Assembly: GCF_020882245.1 (NCBI RefSeq) | Contig: NC_083597.1 | Location: 43,874,152 to 43,938,151, forward strand | DNA length: 64,000 bases | Reading direction: 5' to 3' | Source: Rhopalosiphum padi | Taxonomy: Eukaryota; Arthropoda; Insecta; Hemiptera; Aphididae | Shown here: positions 49,880-61,379 of the stretch, piece by piece | Position numbering within the stretch: the stretch's first letter is position 1 | Layout: each line of letters starts with the position of its first letter | Translations under genes and position numbers: made by a program | Notes under the pieces: model-generated | What the model was told of the DNA's origin: nothing | What the model saw: only the letters and a program-made list of their open reading frames with translations | Databases searched by the model: none

Positions 49880-50180
49880 TAATTTTTTCAGGGAGGGCAA
49901 GCACTCCAACCCCCCCAAAAAAGGACACACATGGGTTGGATTAAGAAACTTTTCCGTGGGGCCAGTATTTTACCAAATATTGATAACCATACACAATATT
50001 AAACTGCTAGGTAATAAAATATATTGTTCTCATACAGAGTAAATATTTTTGGTTCATTCCAATAGTTTATAATAGTTGATAATATATAATAATATATTAA
50101 AATACTGCAAAATTTCAAAAACTTAAAAAAAAAAACTTGGTAGATTTTCCCTTCCGCCCACTCTTAAAACCGTACCTGAC
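49880..50180. repeat. Fragments of G+C-ended dispersed repeats
   Basis: CAGGGAGGGCAAG at 49889 and CCGTACCTG ending at 50178 could be opposite hAT-like termini, but the flanking 8-mers do not match. GGGTTGGATTAAGA then CCGTGGGGCC at 49933 resembles the ends of family C (26212-26563). It is probably a nested or partly deleted repeat. Confidence 0.35.
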
Positions 50181-50189
50181 TAATGATAC

Positions 50190-50560
50190 AAAAAAAAAAA
50201 CTATTACGTCAAAATGCCAACGTCCGTACACGGAAACGAGACTATCACCGCGCCCACTGCGACAATTCACCGACTCATTAAATTATAATTACGTAAAAAC
50301 CCGGATGACTTTTTCGCATATCGAACCCACCAAATACTAAGTGTTTTAGTATTCGTCCCGATGTCAGAGAAGATTGTGAACATTTTTTTCTGAAAATGAG
50401 TATACCCGCGGTGTAGTGAATTTAATATTCCTGTCTGCCACGTCTGGCAATGGGAGAGACTCGATTACAGCGTAAATACCTAAGTAGTTGAGTATATGAC
50501 GTATTTGTTCCTTTTGGCTCAATTTCCATTTCTTTTGCGTGGTAAGCACACCATATCATA
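50190..50560. other. Balanced-composition patch, possible decayed coding
   Basis: On the minus strand two overlapping frames look protein-like: WKLSQKEQIRHILNYLGIYA in the 61-codon ORF 50364-50549, and in another frame KEMEIEPKGTNTSYTQLLRY. On the plus strand, MPTSVHGNETITAPTATIHR begins near 50212. None is recognisable and they cannot all be real. A decayed gene fragment is possible. Confidence 0.2.
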
Positions 50561-51749
50561 TTCTGTTCAAAATATTTACAGCTTATATCATTCCGAGTAA
50601 ATCACAGTTTCTGACTGTCAATTTGTCACTCACACAACAATATTTACCACATACTAAAGTGCAAAACTTTTGATTTTTTTTAACTTTTTATATATTACCT
50701 TATTTGGACCTTTAAATTTATATATTAAACTAAAAACATTTGTTTTACCCGCCAAACTGTGTGTTCTAATATAAATTGAAAATTTATTTCAGACTATGTT
50801 AAAAAAAAAAAAATGTTTTAAAAATTAAAAGTTTTGATTACCCTGAAATATCATACGGTAAATGTTAATAGAGTGAAGTATTTCCAGAATGGAAGTAAGA
50901 AATTAAAATTAAATCCCCTCCCTCCCCCTTACAGTAAAAGTTTAATTTACATCTAATTCTGTGTATTGGATTCTGTAATGTGTATCAATTTTTTTTCTTT
51001 AGTAATCACTACAGCAGTACTAAGAATTGTTATTAATCTGAATAAACATCCTAACATAGTAGCATGTACTATGTTAATATTAATATTATTATTTTTTTTA
51101 ATTTGCTTTGATTTTTCAAAGATTTTAGAAGCTTCTAAAAATAACATTAACTAACTTAACTAACAATTATTTTCTATTTATCTTTTATTATTGTAGTTTA
51201 TTTAATGCAGTGTCTGGATAAGTGATAATAATTTTATTATTAATAATTTTAAACATTAAACATAACCAGTATAGGTATACTAGAAACGTGGATTTAATGT
51301 ATTTAATGTGTTACGAAAAAAGGCAAAAATCACGTCAAAAGCGTGCACTACAAGTATACCTACCTAAATCGGATGTCATGAATATAACAAAAATCAACTT
51401 ATTCTCAACGGGCATTAAACGAATATATTATGAATTTAATAACAGTGCAATATGTGAATATACGACTAATATAATATGTTCAAACAAAACATCAGCAAAA
51501 AATATTTTCATACATAATAACTATTTTTAAACGAAAAAATTATAAATAATTAAACTGACCTGGACCCAGAAATACACCATGACTTCCACATAAAATTAAC
51601 ATTATTGTAATACTCATTAAACACGACGATACGTTGATTTTTATTATAAGCAATTTTAATATTGTTGAATGTTATTATTTTAATTAATCTAAAACAATTT
51701 ATGATGAATATACTAAAATAGTTAAATGGTATATTGTTGATTTACATAC

Positions 51750-53375
51750 ATAATAATATACTTGTAAAACACCACTACATTTTATTTTCAATAAATCCCT
51801 GAACCTGAGTTATTTTCGGATTCTTGGAAAAAATCGTTTGTGACCTCGATTCATAAAGCCAGGGGAATGGGGATACCTAGATATAATATTACTAATTATA
51901 GACCATTATCTGAAATGTCTATTATTCCCAAAATATTTTAAGCAATAATAACTAAACAATTTTCCATAATTGTTTCTCTTCACATATGTAAAAACCAACA
52001 TGGTGTCAGACCAAAAATGTCAATCTTCACTAATATTCTACTTTACCAGACAAAAATACCTTAAATGATCGTGTTCAACTAGATTCAATCTATAATGACT
52101 TTCAAAAAACTTTTGATAAGGTTAAATATCACTTACTTCTTAAAAAAAATAACTACATTTGGAATTCATAGACGTTTTTTTAAATTGGTATGGTCTTATT
52201 TAAATTGTCGAACTCAAGCAGTAAAAGTGTCACATTGTATCTCCGCCTACTTCTCAGTTAGTTCTGGTATATCACAGGGTTCCCGTTTAGGTTCCCTTTT
52301 ATTCATAAAATATTTATCAATGATTTACCCTCAATTTTTGATAACTCGGTCGATATACTAACCGTATTTGATGATGACGCAAAAATTTTTTCTACGATTT
52401 ATTCTCCATCAAATGCTTTAAAATTGTAAGCAAACTTAGATACATTTCTAATATAGTTTATCATTAAATATCAACCAATGTAATGTTATTACTTTTTCAC
52501 GCATCGATAATCCCATTAGTCTTAGTTACAAAATTGATACATGTTTCGTCACAAGACTTACTTCAACTAAAGACCTATGATTACAATTTGTCTTTTACTT
52601 CTCACATAAATCCTATAACTAAAAAAGCCTTCAAGATGCTTAGCTTTATCAATCGAAATACAGTTAATTTTAAAAATATTAATGCCTTGAAAACTTTAAT
52701 TTTTGCGCTTGTTAGATGTCATCTTGATTTTGGTTCAATAATCTGGTCACCTAATTGTATCACATTTATTGGTCTTAATGACAATGTATAACATAAATTC
52801 TTAAAACTATTATGTTATAAACTAAATGTTCCATTTATTTCAAATAACTTGTATAATATGCAAATTAGTGAATTGGGCTTTATATCTTGTGAGAAAAGAA
52901 GAAAGGTTGCAGATATTATGTTTATTTATGAATTTGTTGAATGGTCATGTATTTTCCCCAGATTTGCTTTCTATGATTGAGTTTAATATAACAAATCACG
53001 GTTTAAGAAATTCAGACTTATTTCATGTACCGTTCCATAAAAATGATTATAGCTCCACTTCCTTTTTCCCTAGAGCACTAAAACTAGCAAATCGTATTAC
53101 TGATCATGTAGATTTTTTCTTCATGTCACGTATTGTCTTTAATAGAAATATAAATTTAACCTTAAACTCATTTGTAAGTTAATAACCATTATTATGTTAT
53201 TATTGATTTAGTGTTTGTTTCTTTGTAACTTTTTTCATTTATCGTTGTCAAATTATTATTATTTTGTATATGTATTTTCATTATTATTGTATAATACTTA
53301 AAAAGTGTAAACCTGATATTGCTCACAAAAATAAGGGTTATTACCCGTTTATTATATATAAATAAATAAATAAAA
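51750..53375 (+). mobile_element. Non-LTR retrotransposon (Jockey-like LINE) remnant, about 1.6 kb
   Basis: Contains most of a LINE reverse-transcriptase domain and its C-terminal region, followed by a 3' segment ending in (AAAT)n at 53359-53374. Blocks in order are LFSDSWKKSFVTSIHK, NYRPLSEMSIIPKIF, NDFQKTFDKVKYHLLLKK, SSGISQGSRLGSLLFI, FINDLPSIFDNSVDILTVFD and SIIWSPN, then a tail domain ending VS and a stop at 53182. Just before the simple-repeat tail is a small stem, GGGT, TATT, ACCC (53335-53346). The 5' part (endonuclease and RNA-binding ORF) is absent. Multiple stops and frameshifts make the copy dead. Confidence 0.85.
51805..53182 (+). pseudogene. Reverse-transcriptase pseudogene
   Basis: In life this domain copies the element RNA into DNA at a nicked target. 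Here the frame is interrupted by an early shift near 51800, TAA stops near 51941 and 52063, a shift in the A-run near 52150, another after LGSLLFI near 52310, a stop near 52425, a shift near 52570 and further breaks after 52790. The catalytic motif normally written F/Y-A-D-D reads FDDD (about 52367-52378), so its alanine is replaced. Open pieces of 88, 102 and 118 codons (52095-52361, 52483-52791, 52826-53182) are fragments of this one gene. The last one has a nearly complete tail with NHGLRNSDLFHVPFHKNDYS. Confidence 0.85.
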
Positions 53376-53539
53376 TTATACATATTGTTACGACTTTATG
53401 AGTATAGACTATGTGACATTATGATTATATCATGTACGTGACGCTATTGATATTCCATTAGTGTCCACTGACTGCTGAACATTTTTTCAATAGCATCGCT
53501 AAAAACATATTTTTATTTAAGATTTTCACTTCTAACTGT

Positions 53540-53935
53540 GGTGCGTTTTATATAGGCTACATCATAGCCACCGAGGGATAGTTGCAGCATGTGCACCGTA
53601 TTATAATATAGTTGTCCCTGGGCGCCCGAAAATGTTACGTACTTACTTGCACAATTGCAGGTGCGCCGTCATGGTCGTCAACGACGACTCGTAAACACTT
53701 CGTGACACGTGTGATATGAGAGGTCTTCGAGTTATAAACGATTTACCGGAACGTATCTGCGGACAACGGTGGAGGGGGGAAAATCTATCCCTCGTTATGG
53801 GTGCAAAAATATCCTTGGCAGTTGGTGCCAAAATGATTCACGCAGACCGTTTAGTTAGGTACACGCCTCTGAAGGGTATTCCCAATATTATTGGATTATG
53901 CATTGGATGGAAACCTCAAACTATAAAATAAAACA
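53540..53935. other. CpG-richer patch with possible minus-strand first exon
   Basis: The block is markedly richer in CpG than its flanks. On the minus strand an ATG at 53672-53670 in a good context (CGACCATGACGG) starts MTAHLQLC and runs into a perfect donor, GTAAGT, at 53646-53641. On the plus strand the same place looks like a 3' splice site (TTGCACAATTGCAG/G), and a 71-codon frame (53716-53931) crosses the patch. Words such as ATCCTTGGCAGTTGGTGCC suggest dispersed repeat sequence in the right half. The two splice readings are mutually exclusive. Confidence 0.25.
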
Positions 53936-53939
53936 TAAT

Positions 53940-54510
53940 TCTATGTAAAATACGAAAATATATTATATTTTTGTGTCTGTCATTACCAATTGGTTAAATA
54001 AAAATGCTCTGTGGTTTTCAAACTTCTGTATATTTTCTGGCAAAAAAATGAATCTAGTTAGGTAGTACTTAAAAAGAGGTCAAAAGTAAAAAAAAATTAT
54101 AATAATTTTCTTAATAATTGGAAAAACAAAATAAAAAGGTTTAGAGTTAAGGATTGAAAATGTAGGACGATTTTCCTCCTTAGTAGAAACTGGAACACAA
54201 AAATCTAATAAATATATAAAAACAATTTTTTATAGAAATTTCAATAATTTGAAATATTTACGAAATTGAATATTGAAACAAAGACTGACGATTTTAATTA
54301 TTTATTGAAATTTTAAAACATTTGTAGAGACTTGAAATGTTTACATCTATCTATTAAAATAATATTTACTAAGCGCAATGACATTTTCAAAATATTTAGA
54401 TTAATTTTCATCCATTGCCAATTTATAATAATTTATACTATTAATACATAATTATATAAATATATAACAATATTGACAATACACACCTATTACCTAGTAT
54501 AGTAAATAAT
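53940..54510. other. A+T-rich non-coding stretch
   Basis: No feature is recognised. Confidence 0.5.
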
Positions 54511-54512
54511 AT

Positions 54513-54660
54513 AGGAGGATAGACCATCTCAGCTAAAAATTGTTTTTCGTAAGTAATGATGACCATTCAATTCAACTTTAACACATCCAATACAGACTAC
54601 AGTAGTCTATACAGTCAACTCCTGCACTGCGAAACAGAGCGGTTACTTACTTTCCCCCTT
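54513..54660 (-). repeat. Dispersed repeat family B, minus-strand copy
   Basis: The complement reads through the same ordered words as 29600-29715: GGATGTGTTAAAGTTGAATT, then a gap, then AAAAACAATTTTTAGC. It is the most complete copy, extending into an AGAGCGGTTACTTAC block. The 98-codon ORF 54556-54852 overlapping it is chance. Confidence 0.6.
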
Positions 54661-54664
54661 TTTA

Positions 54665-57590
54665 AATATTTTTTTTTCTCAAGACATTTTATAAAAACCA
54701 TTAAATACCATATCAATCGGATATGGAATTATAATTGTTTACACTTATTATTTCTAATATATCAACCAACATTTATACAAATAAAAATAATAATTTCTTT
54801 TTTCATACACAAGTTTTACAACATAGAAAATAGTTTTGAAAAATTAATATAGCCATTTAAAAATATTATAATGAATGGGGACGTTGTTATAAAAATATTT
54901 ATATAACCGCTACTGATATCTTTTGATCACTGTATAGCTTAAATTGTTCTCGCCTCTAAAAAAATTGAACATCCAATGCATTCCCACCAGTCAGGCAGTT
55001 AACTTGTCTACTTATTGTGTATTACTTTATATGTATTTTTACAAATTACAAATGATTAATTACTAATCATCACCAAATATCAAGGTATATTAATTGTTTA
55101 TGCAAACCAAAAAACTGGTATAATTTATTTTGAAGGTATTTTGTTTTTTTATGAGGCCATTATCTAAATGATAATTTTTGTTATGATTATTATTAACATA
55201 AGTTGTCTTGAATAATAAAATATTCGTATATTAACTATTTTATTAAAAGTAATCTCATCTCCGCATATCTGTTATTTATTTAGGTACCTATTTCTTCTTT
55301 AAGGAGATAACGAGATCCATTTTGTTATGTTTTTTAATTTAACAGAGAGTAATTTAAATTTAATTATTAAACACCATTATACTGATCATACTTTACATTT
55401 GTTTTTGACTTATAAAAATATAAGTTATCCCATTTATTTTTATATGATGTATTTTGGCTTCAGCGTTTTGTTATATTAACACTAATTAATGCAGAAGAGT
55501 GTCTTTCGCGTAAGTTGATAATAAGCGTGGCCCACGCTATGTCATAGTAGTGTATAAAAAAAAAAAGATACAATTTTAATCTCTTTTCAACCATTTTATC
55601 ATAAGTATAATAAAAAGCTATGTATTGGAATAATAAAAGATTCCGTCTAGAGTTTATAGTAGCATTTCACCAATCAACAATGCACGTGTACTGTGTATGT
55701 ATAATATGAAAACGTAGAAGCTGCGCAAAAGAAAAAAACTAATAAATAACTATAAGCATCAAAAGAGTAAAATAATATTTTGAAATACTTGAAAATATTA
55801 TATATATATATATTATATTATATCACTCTATTAAACAAAAATCAATAAATACTTTCAGGATTTCAGAATTTAGATGTAGCTAGATTCATCTGCTGGTTGC
55901 CCAATTTTTTTTTTAAAAAAATCATTATCCATCATAACTTTGTCTGATCTCACAATTATTTTAGTTATTTCCCAGATCTGCAGAAATCTAATAAATTATT
56001 ATACAAACTTAAGTTCAATTGTTTCAGATTCTATCAATAACTTCAGCAGTAAGCAGACTTACTATGTATTAATAAATGTGTGTATTCATCATAAATACAT
56101 AAATTAAATTTTATTCTGTACCTGTGACAAATATTAAATCATTATTATTTGATAAATAAGAACCGAAATAAATACTATTAAAATTTGCAAATCATATATT
56201 CTATCGTGAATTTTGTAAACCTTGTGCTAATTATATATTATTATTTATAATTAAATATGTTATTTATATTATTATTAATATTATTATTATTATTACCGAT
56301 TTTTATCATAGTATTTTGTCCCCAGTGGCCCTGTACCTATGGGTGTACATACACAAAGATATACAATCTTGCGCCACTCTATTCAATTGAAGATGTGCCA
56401 ACAATTGACCATTTGACCATTGTAGTCGACCGGTACCGCACACCCGAAATCATAATTAATTTCAATATTAATTATAAATGTTCGGTCTGTAGAATGTCGA
56501 AATTAATATTATTCTCATCGTTCGATCGTAAATGCAACTCTCTCTGATAGACCCTTTATAATTCCCTAATAAAATAATAAATATCTGCGCTTATATACAG
56601 CGTAGAGGACTGAAACACTAATTGACTAAAATATTTATTATTTGTTGGTATTTATTTAATATACTTAAAAGTAATTCTATAGTCCTACGACTTTAATAGT
56701 CAAAATATATTTCGATTCGAATAATCATACAATTTATTATTTTATTCATATTCGCAAACATGAAAATCCTTTATAGTTTATATATATTTTTTTAGCAAGT
56801 AATTTTATTTAAATAATATTTAAATAAAATATCTACCACCTTTAAGCACATACTTGTGGTGGTAGTAGAGAGTTATATAACCTATTGTGAACAATTTAAT
56901 TATAAGTCGAAAAAGCCGACAAGAATTGAGTAATATAAAGAATAAACTTAATACATAAAATACAAGAAATTTAAAAAAAAAATAGAATAAAATAAAAGTA
57001 GTAATACATATAATTTGAATACTTATAAGTTATAGCTAATAATAATTACAACACTTATATATATATTATATATAGGTACATAAAATCTCTTTTCTTTATA
57101 TGTTACGTGAAGAAGTATTCAGAATATCGGCAACTAAAGCTCTTTTTAGCCAGAAAAACTGCGCGACTTTGATTGTGAGTGCCTATTATATTGCGTTACC
57201 GACCTTTTATATGTATTTTACTATTTATATTCTATAATATTGTACTGGTGGAACAAAGAGTCGTATCGTTATTAGGTACTGTTGAGCATTTATATATAGT
57301 TAAGGTTATTATATCAATATCATTATATTATTTGTTTGTGAATTACGTACATGACTATTATAGTGCAAGCAACACACGACGCCTACACGGGTACCAAAAA
57401 TACAATTTTATTCCCATTTTTAATAGATTATAAGAAAATGCATATAATACCATTAGTATTATTAGTTCAGTAATCTCGAGTGCTGACCACCCGAATTAAA
57501 TACATTGTAATATTAGTGTAAACAATGCATTTAGTTCAGTTCTTACATATACTACTGGCCCACTATAATACACACATAACATAAAATATT
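54665..57590. other. A+T-rich non-coding stretch
   Basis: A 96-codon ORF at 56257-56547 begins with an apparent hydrophobic signal-like segment, but that part is a (TTA)n run. The remainder includes CPQWPCTYGC and KCSVC, six scattered cysteines with no known pattern. I regard it as unproven. Elsewhere nothing is supported. Confidence 0.45.
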
Positions 57591-57599
57591 CATAATACG

Positions 57600-58430
57600 G
57601 TCGCTCGGTCGCAACATATTGGGACGTACCGAGTAAAAGGTTAACTACCGTACCTACGCTCGTATTAATATTTTATTGCACTCCCGGGCGGTACATTTTG
57701 ATTTAGATTTTAAAAGGACGTCACACTCGCATAAGCACGTGTGTTGACTCCGTCTTATGGAATAAGATTATTAAATGTACAACTGAAAATTTGCCTTCAG
57801 CTTTTGCAAATTTCAAATTTTGCGTTACCTTAATAATCTTAATATTCCAATACAATCAAGAGAGTTTGCTCAGAATGATATACATTTTGCAATTAATTCG
57901 TTTGACCGTGACAAAATATGTATTATTATATCTTAACTTTTTTTTCGGACCGGCAGCCGACAAACTACTGAAAATCCGTAGAACGACGCACACGAATCGA
58001 AGCATATGTTTATGTTCGTTTATTTATGTGACTATATGTTTGTATGACGTGTATATTATTTAACACTGTTACGCGACGGTGATTTAATTTTAATAAAGCC
58101 GGGTTCACGGCCTCGTCATCTGTCGTGTCGTGTACAAGAGTTGAGCTCAGCCAACCCTGGAAATTTCTAGGTAGATCATGGTTAGCGAACGATACCACGA
58201 TTACAACAGCCAACCACGATATAATACAACTGCACGAGGCACATAATACGACGGACGAAGTAGTCGCAAAGGTAAATCCGGACTTAGTATGCACTGCATC
58301 CCAATGTCCGATCGTGTGAAATGACGTGTGCGAAGGGGATGTAAACGCCGATGACCGACAAAGATGACGGGCATCGGTATATAATATACTGACCCAACAA
58401 TCAGTCACTCGTGTAGTGACTCAAAATCCA
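57600..58430. other. CpG-richer island
   Basis: The right half (58090-58430) is open for 132 codons on the minus strand (58010-58408) and 64 on the plus (58125-58319). The plus-strand words CCGGGTTCACGGCCTCGTCA (58099) and the weakly matching complement of GATGACGGGCATCGG (58361) hint at degenerate terminal inverted repeats of a DNA element. Neither ORF has a recognisable domain. It is either a promoter island or an old G+C-rich repeat. Confidence 0.3.
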
Positions 58431-58786
58431 ACTCTTTTGCACGAGTGAAATTGTATTTTACATTTATGTATATCAAGTATCAATAAAAACTCATATAGTC
58501 ATACTTGTCATATTTTATAACTATTAGAGTGCGTAAAACATAATATATTAAAAAATATAAACACTACCACAACTGGTTTTGTGTGTATACTATTGTCATC
58601 TATTAAAAACAAGAACAATAATATTGTATTTTTGGTATGTGTTGCTGTACGGCCATAATCGATATGACAATACACAATTCTCAAATAAATTCATATGATA
58701 CTAAAATAAGAACCTTAACCCTCTACTCTCTATAGGCTCAACAATAAAACGGGCAATATGACTCTCCAGTACAATATAATATAAAT

Positions 58787-58818
58787 TATATAAAAGCGGT
58801 AGCACTGCAGAGTCATTC
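58787..58818 (+). promoter_or_regulatory. Core-promoter-like TATA box and initiator
   Basis: TATATAAAAG (58787-58796) is followed 26 bp later by the initiator-like AGTCATTCG (A at 58815). This is the spacing of a classical arthropod TATA promoter. The first ATG after it, at 58826, opens a 28-residue frame. Chance TATA words are common in A+T-rich DNA. The combination with an initiator, a local rise in G+C and a nearby start codon is what raises this one above background. Confidence 0.3.
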
Positions 58819-58825
58819 GCAAACA

Positions 58826-58912
58826 ATGTCAGTGTGCTGCAGTTTTATAGCCAAATATTCGCTACACTCATCACAAAACCATAGAATACAGATACGACAA
58901 ATAAAATATTAA
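58826..58912 (+). CDS. Possible 28-residue micro-ORF or exon start
   Basis: Starts 11 bp after the putative initiator, at the first ATG, and reads MSVCCSFIAKYSLHSSQNHR before ending in TAA. The early hydrophobic CCSFIA segment is too short for a clear signal peptide. If the promoter is real this could be the start of a spliced coding region. No strong donor is seen within it. Chance is the main alternative. Confidence 0.15.
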   Translation: MSVCCSFIAKYSLHSSQNHRIQIRQIKY

Positions 58913-59114
58913 CAATATAGCCATATATAGATAGGTACACTACTTGTGCATAAACAAAATAATATATATATATTTTTTACGACTATTCGAGCCGAACTAA
59001 AATGGCTGTTTTTGACTATTACAGTCGTAACTCGTGGAAGTAGAATAACTGCTATAATAGTGTTACCGTTAAAATATAAACACAAAAAGAACAGATATTA
59101 CTGATAATTAGAGC

Positions 59115-59415
59115 CGCTACACTAGGCGCACACAGGTATTAATTGTATTTATTGCACGCGCAATTATAAACAGACTATTAGTGTCACGTTCACGATTGAA
59201 CGACGGAATTAATATTAATATCGACAATATAATATACGTACGGACTGGATATTTACAAAATATATTGAAATAAATTATAATCGTGGGTGTGTTGTGTGTA
59301 CCAGTCGACGACAGCCACGGCCGACGGGAGAGTAAATAGGCTGCAGCTGTCCCATATTCCACTCTATAGAGAGACGACGCAGCGTTGTATTGACGGAGAG
59401 AACAATATTAAATTA
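59115..59415. other. CpG-richer patch
   Basis: Contains GTCGACGACAGCCACGGCCG (59304). An 81-codon minus-strand frame (59117-59362), starting MEYGTAAAYLLSRRPWLSST, becomes I/N-rich and unconvincing after 25 residues. It may be regulatory DNA or the beginning of a minus-strand exon. Confidence 0.2.
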
Positions 59416-59894
59416 CAAATCGCACACTGATAATCATAATGATAATATAAATTATAAATTATAATTGCCGGCGCAAACACTTCAGGCTTGCGGAGTTCAA
59501 GTGGGCAACGTATAATAATACCATGTGTGATACGTATATATTTTAATCATATTATGATTTTAAAGTTTTAATATTGCATAAATCCGTGTATTAAATAATT
59601 ACACTTAAATATTATGTATCTACTATTTATCGTACTGAATAGAATGAAAAAGTAATTAATGTTATTTATAAATTTAAATGAATCACCTTCCCTCAAAGTT
59701 AATCAGTTGTTCTGAAGCTGGAGTTATTAGTAGATAGCAGATACCTACTCATACAATACGAACGTTCTCAATATTATGTAATTCAAGTTTACATATAGTA
59801 TACATAGTATTCATCAAATCTAATAGCCATCTAGGAACATGTATTTTTTTTTTAAACAGAAAAGTCGTTCTACTGTAGGTATAGGTAGTTTTTA

Positions 59895-60060
59895 GATTTT
59901 GAGTGTACCTGCGGTCATTAGCAGAATTGTAACTTATCAGAGAACATAGGCACGACTACATTGACTGCATTGTAATGGAAATGTTAAATTTGAATTCAAC
60001 ATCATTAACCATTACATACAAAAAACGATTTTGAGCGGAAATACCGTGCCAAGCCTTTAT
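59895..60060 (+). repeat. Dispersed repeat family B, plus-strand copy
   Basis: Contains GTAATGGAAATGTTAAATTT, GAATTCAACATC and CAAAAAACGATTTTGAGCGG, parallel to 29600-29715. It extends further left with TGCGGTCATTAGCAGAATTG, giving the fullest view of that side of the repeat. Confidence 0.6.
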
Positions 60061-60215
60061 TCCTATATCAATATAATATTTAAATGAATCGTTTAAATCG
60101 AACTAGTATTTGCCAAAAATATCGCGCATATTATGTAACAGCTTTATCGTATTATATCATCATATAATAAGCTATTTCAGGAAATATTTCAATATTGTTT
60201 ATTGATTTTTTTTCT

Positions 60216-60654
60216 GGAGGGGTGAGGAGTGGCTAAATCAGAATGTAATTAGACAACTAAAACTTCTACAAAGAAAAATGATTAGGCTCTACTCAAGCAA
60301 AAATACTTTAATAGGTTCAACGAAAGAAAACTTCAAGTTATTTGATGTGTTATACGTAGTTGAATGTGTATATAAGAAAATAATTATTTTATTTATTATT
60401 AAAAACTTTAAATCCTTCCTGTATGTGAAAAATAAAAGAGAGAAAAGAGAAAATAGAGCGTTTGATGTTAGAATAGCTTATTCTAAAAAATCATTTGGTC
60501 AAAAATTCATGAACTATCTAAGTCCCAAAAACTAAAACTTCATGTCTAAACATATAAAAAAACACATATTCTATACATACGACTTGAAAACATATATAAT
60601 TAAAAGCACGAAAAATACAGATGTCTATTTACTTGAATAAGAATAAAAAAAAAA
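60216..60654 (+). mobile_element. 5'-truncated LINE, 3' terminal piece with poly(A) and possible target duplication
   Basis: Only the last part of a LINE reverse-transcriptase ORF is present, then a poly(A) tail at 60645-60654. The flanks are TGATTTTTTTTCT (60203-60215) and TGTTTTTTTTCT (60655-60666), alike except for one inserted A. This fits a target-site duplication from target-primed insertion of a 5'-truncated copy. The family differs from the LINEs at 10012 and 51750, which end in AAAT repeats rather than plain A. Confidence 0.7.
60217..60640 (+). pseudogene. LINE reverse-transcriptase C-terminal fragment
   Basis: One frame runs EEWLNQNVIRQLKLLQRKM, then KNTLIGSTKENFKLFDVLY, then a Lys/Arg/Glu-rich linker and RAFDVRIAYSKKSFGQKF. 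Known aphid LINE proteins end in this style: an IIR.. helix, an IGST motif, a basic linker and an FGQ.F..YLGP motif. Here the last reads NYLSPKN and is followed by one premature TAA (60533-60535). Translation past it continues in the same frame to a stop at 60638-60640, immediately before the A-tail, so a single point mutation is the only visible coding lesion in the fragment. The 85-codon ORF starting at 60278 is part of this. Confidence 0.75.
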
Positions 60655-60912
60655 TGTTTTTTTTCTTTTATATATATATATTATATATATAGTAGATAAT
60701 ATATAGACTATTATTTGTTTCTATATCTTACAGGTAGTTAAATTGCTTATGTTATTTAAACTCTCTACCACCACAATCATGTGCTTATAATACCTACTTG
60801 TAGGTAGGTATTTTTATTTTAATTTTAAATATTAGAATACATATATATATATATATATTGTTGATATTATTGGTATCTTTATTTCAATACCGAGTACCCT
60901 ACACATCTTAAA

Positions 60913-61374
60913 CAGGGGCAGATCCAGACGACGATATATTAGCATTCATTTAAATTTTACGCAACACAAATATTTATCTTTCGTCTTTTTAAATATTATA
61001 TATTAAGTACTATATTCATCGATTGCGTTTATTTTTAAATCATCATTTAAAATATATATTACAATAAACATATATACATTATAATATACATTACATATAA
61101 AAATGATAAAATAACAAACAAATATTAAAGTATCACCATAGTTTTAAAATTTTCTTATTTATATGTATAATTTATTCATTAAAAAATCGCAGGATTCAAT
61201 AGCAATAAGTACCGAAATGTTGATTATGTTATTTTTGTTTTCATTTTTTAAATATATTTTATCACTAATAAGATTAAATAATACTTTAAAAAATGTAAAC
61301 TATGTGTGTGTTCGAAATGAGCTCTGCGGGGGCCTTAGCCCATTGCTCCCCCCCCCCCTCGGGATCAGTCCTTG
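60913..61374. mobile_element. Non-autonomous hAT-like element, 462 bp
   Basis: The left end CAGGGGCAGATCC and the complement of the right end, CAAGGACTGATCC, match at 10 of 13 positions. The flanking 8-mers ATCTTAAA (60905-60912) and AGCTTAGA (61375-61382) match at 6 of 8. The right end is G+C-rich, with GGGGGCCTTAGCCCATTGC and a 12-C run. The 70-codon ORF across the right half (61163-61375) is chance. Divergence of both repeat and duplication suggests an old insertion. Confidence 0.55.
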
Positions 61375-61379
61375 AGCTT

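Noticed and set aside
49889..50178. hAT element with ends CAGGGAGGG and CCGTACCTG
   Set aside because: Termini are only weakly complementary and flanking 8-mers AATTTTTT and ACTAATGA do not match. Kept only as repeat fragments.
56257..56547. 96-codon ORF resembling a secreted cysteine-rich protein
   Set aside because: The signal-like N-terminus is encoded by a (TTA)n tract and the cysteine spacing fits no family I know. Chance is sufficient.
58010..58408. 132-codon minus-strand ORF
   Set aside because: Opposed by a plus-strand ORF over the same CpG-rich patch, with no recognisable domain. More likely an effect of composition or a repeat.
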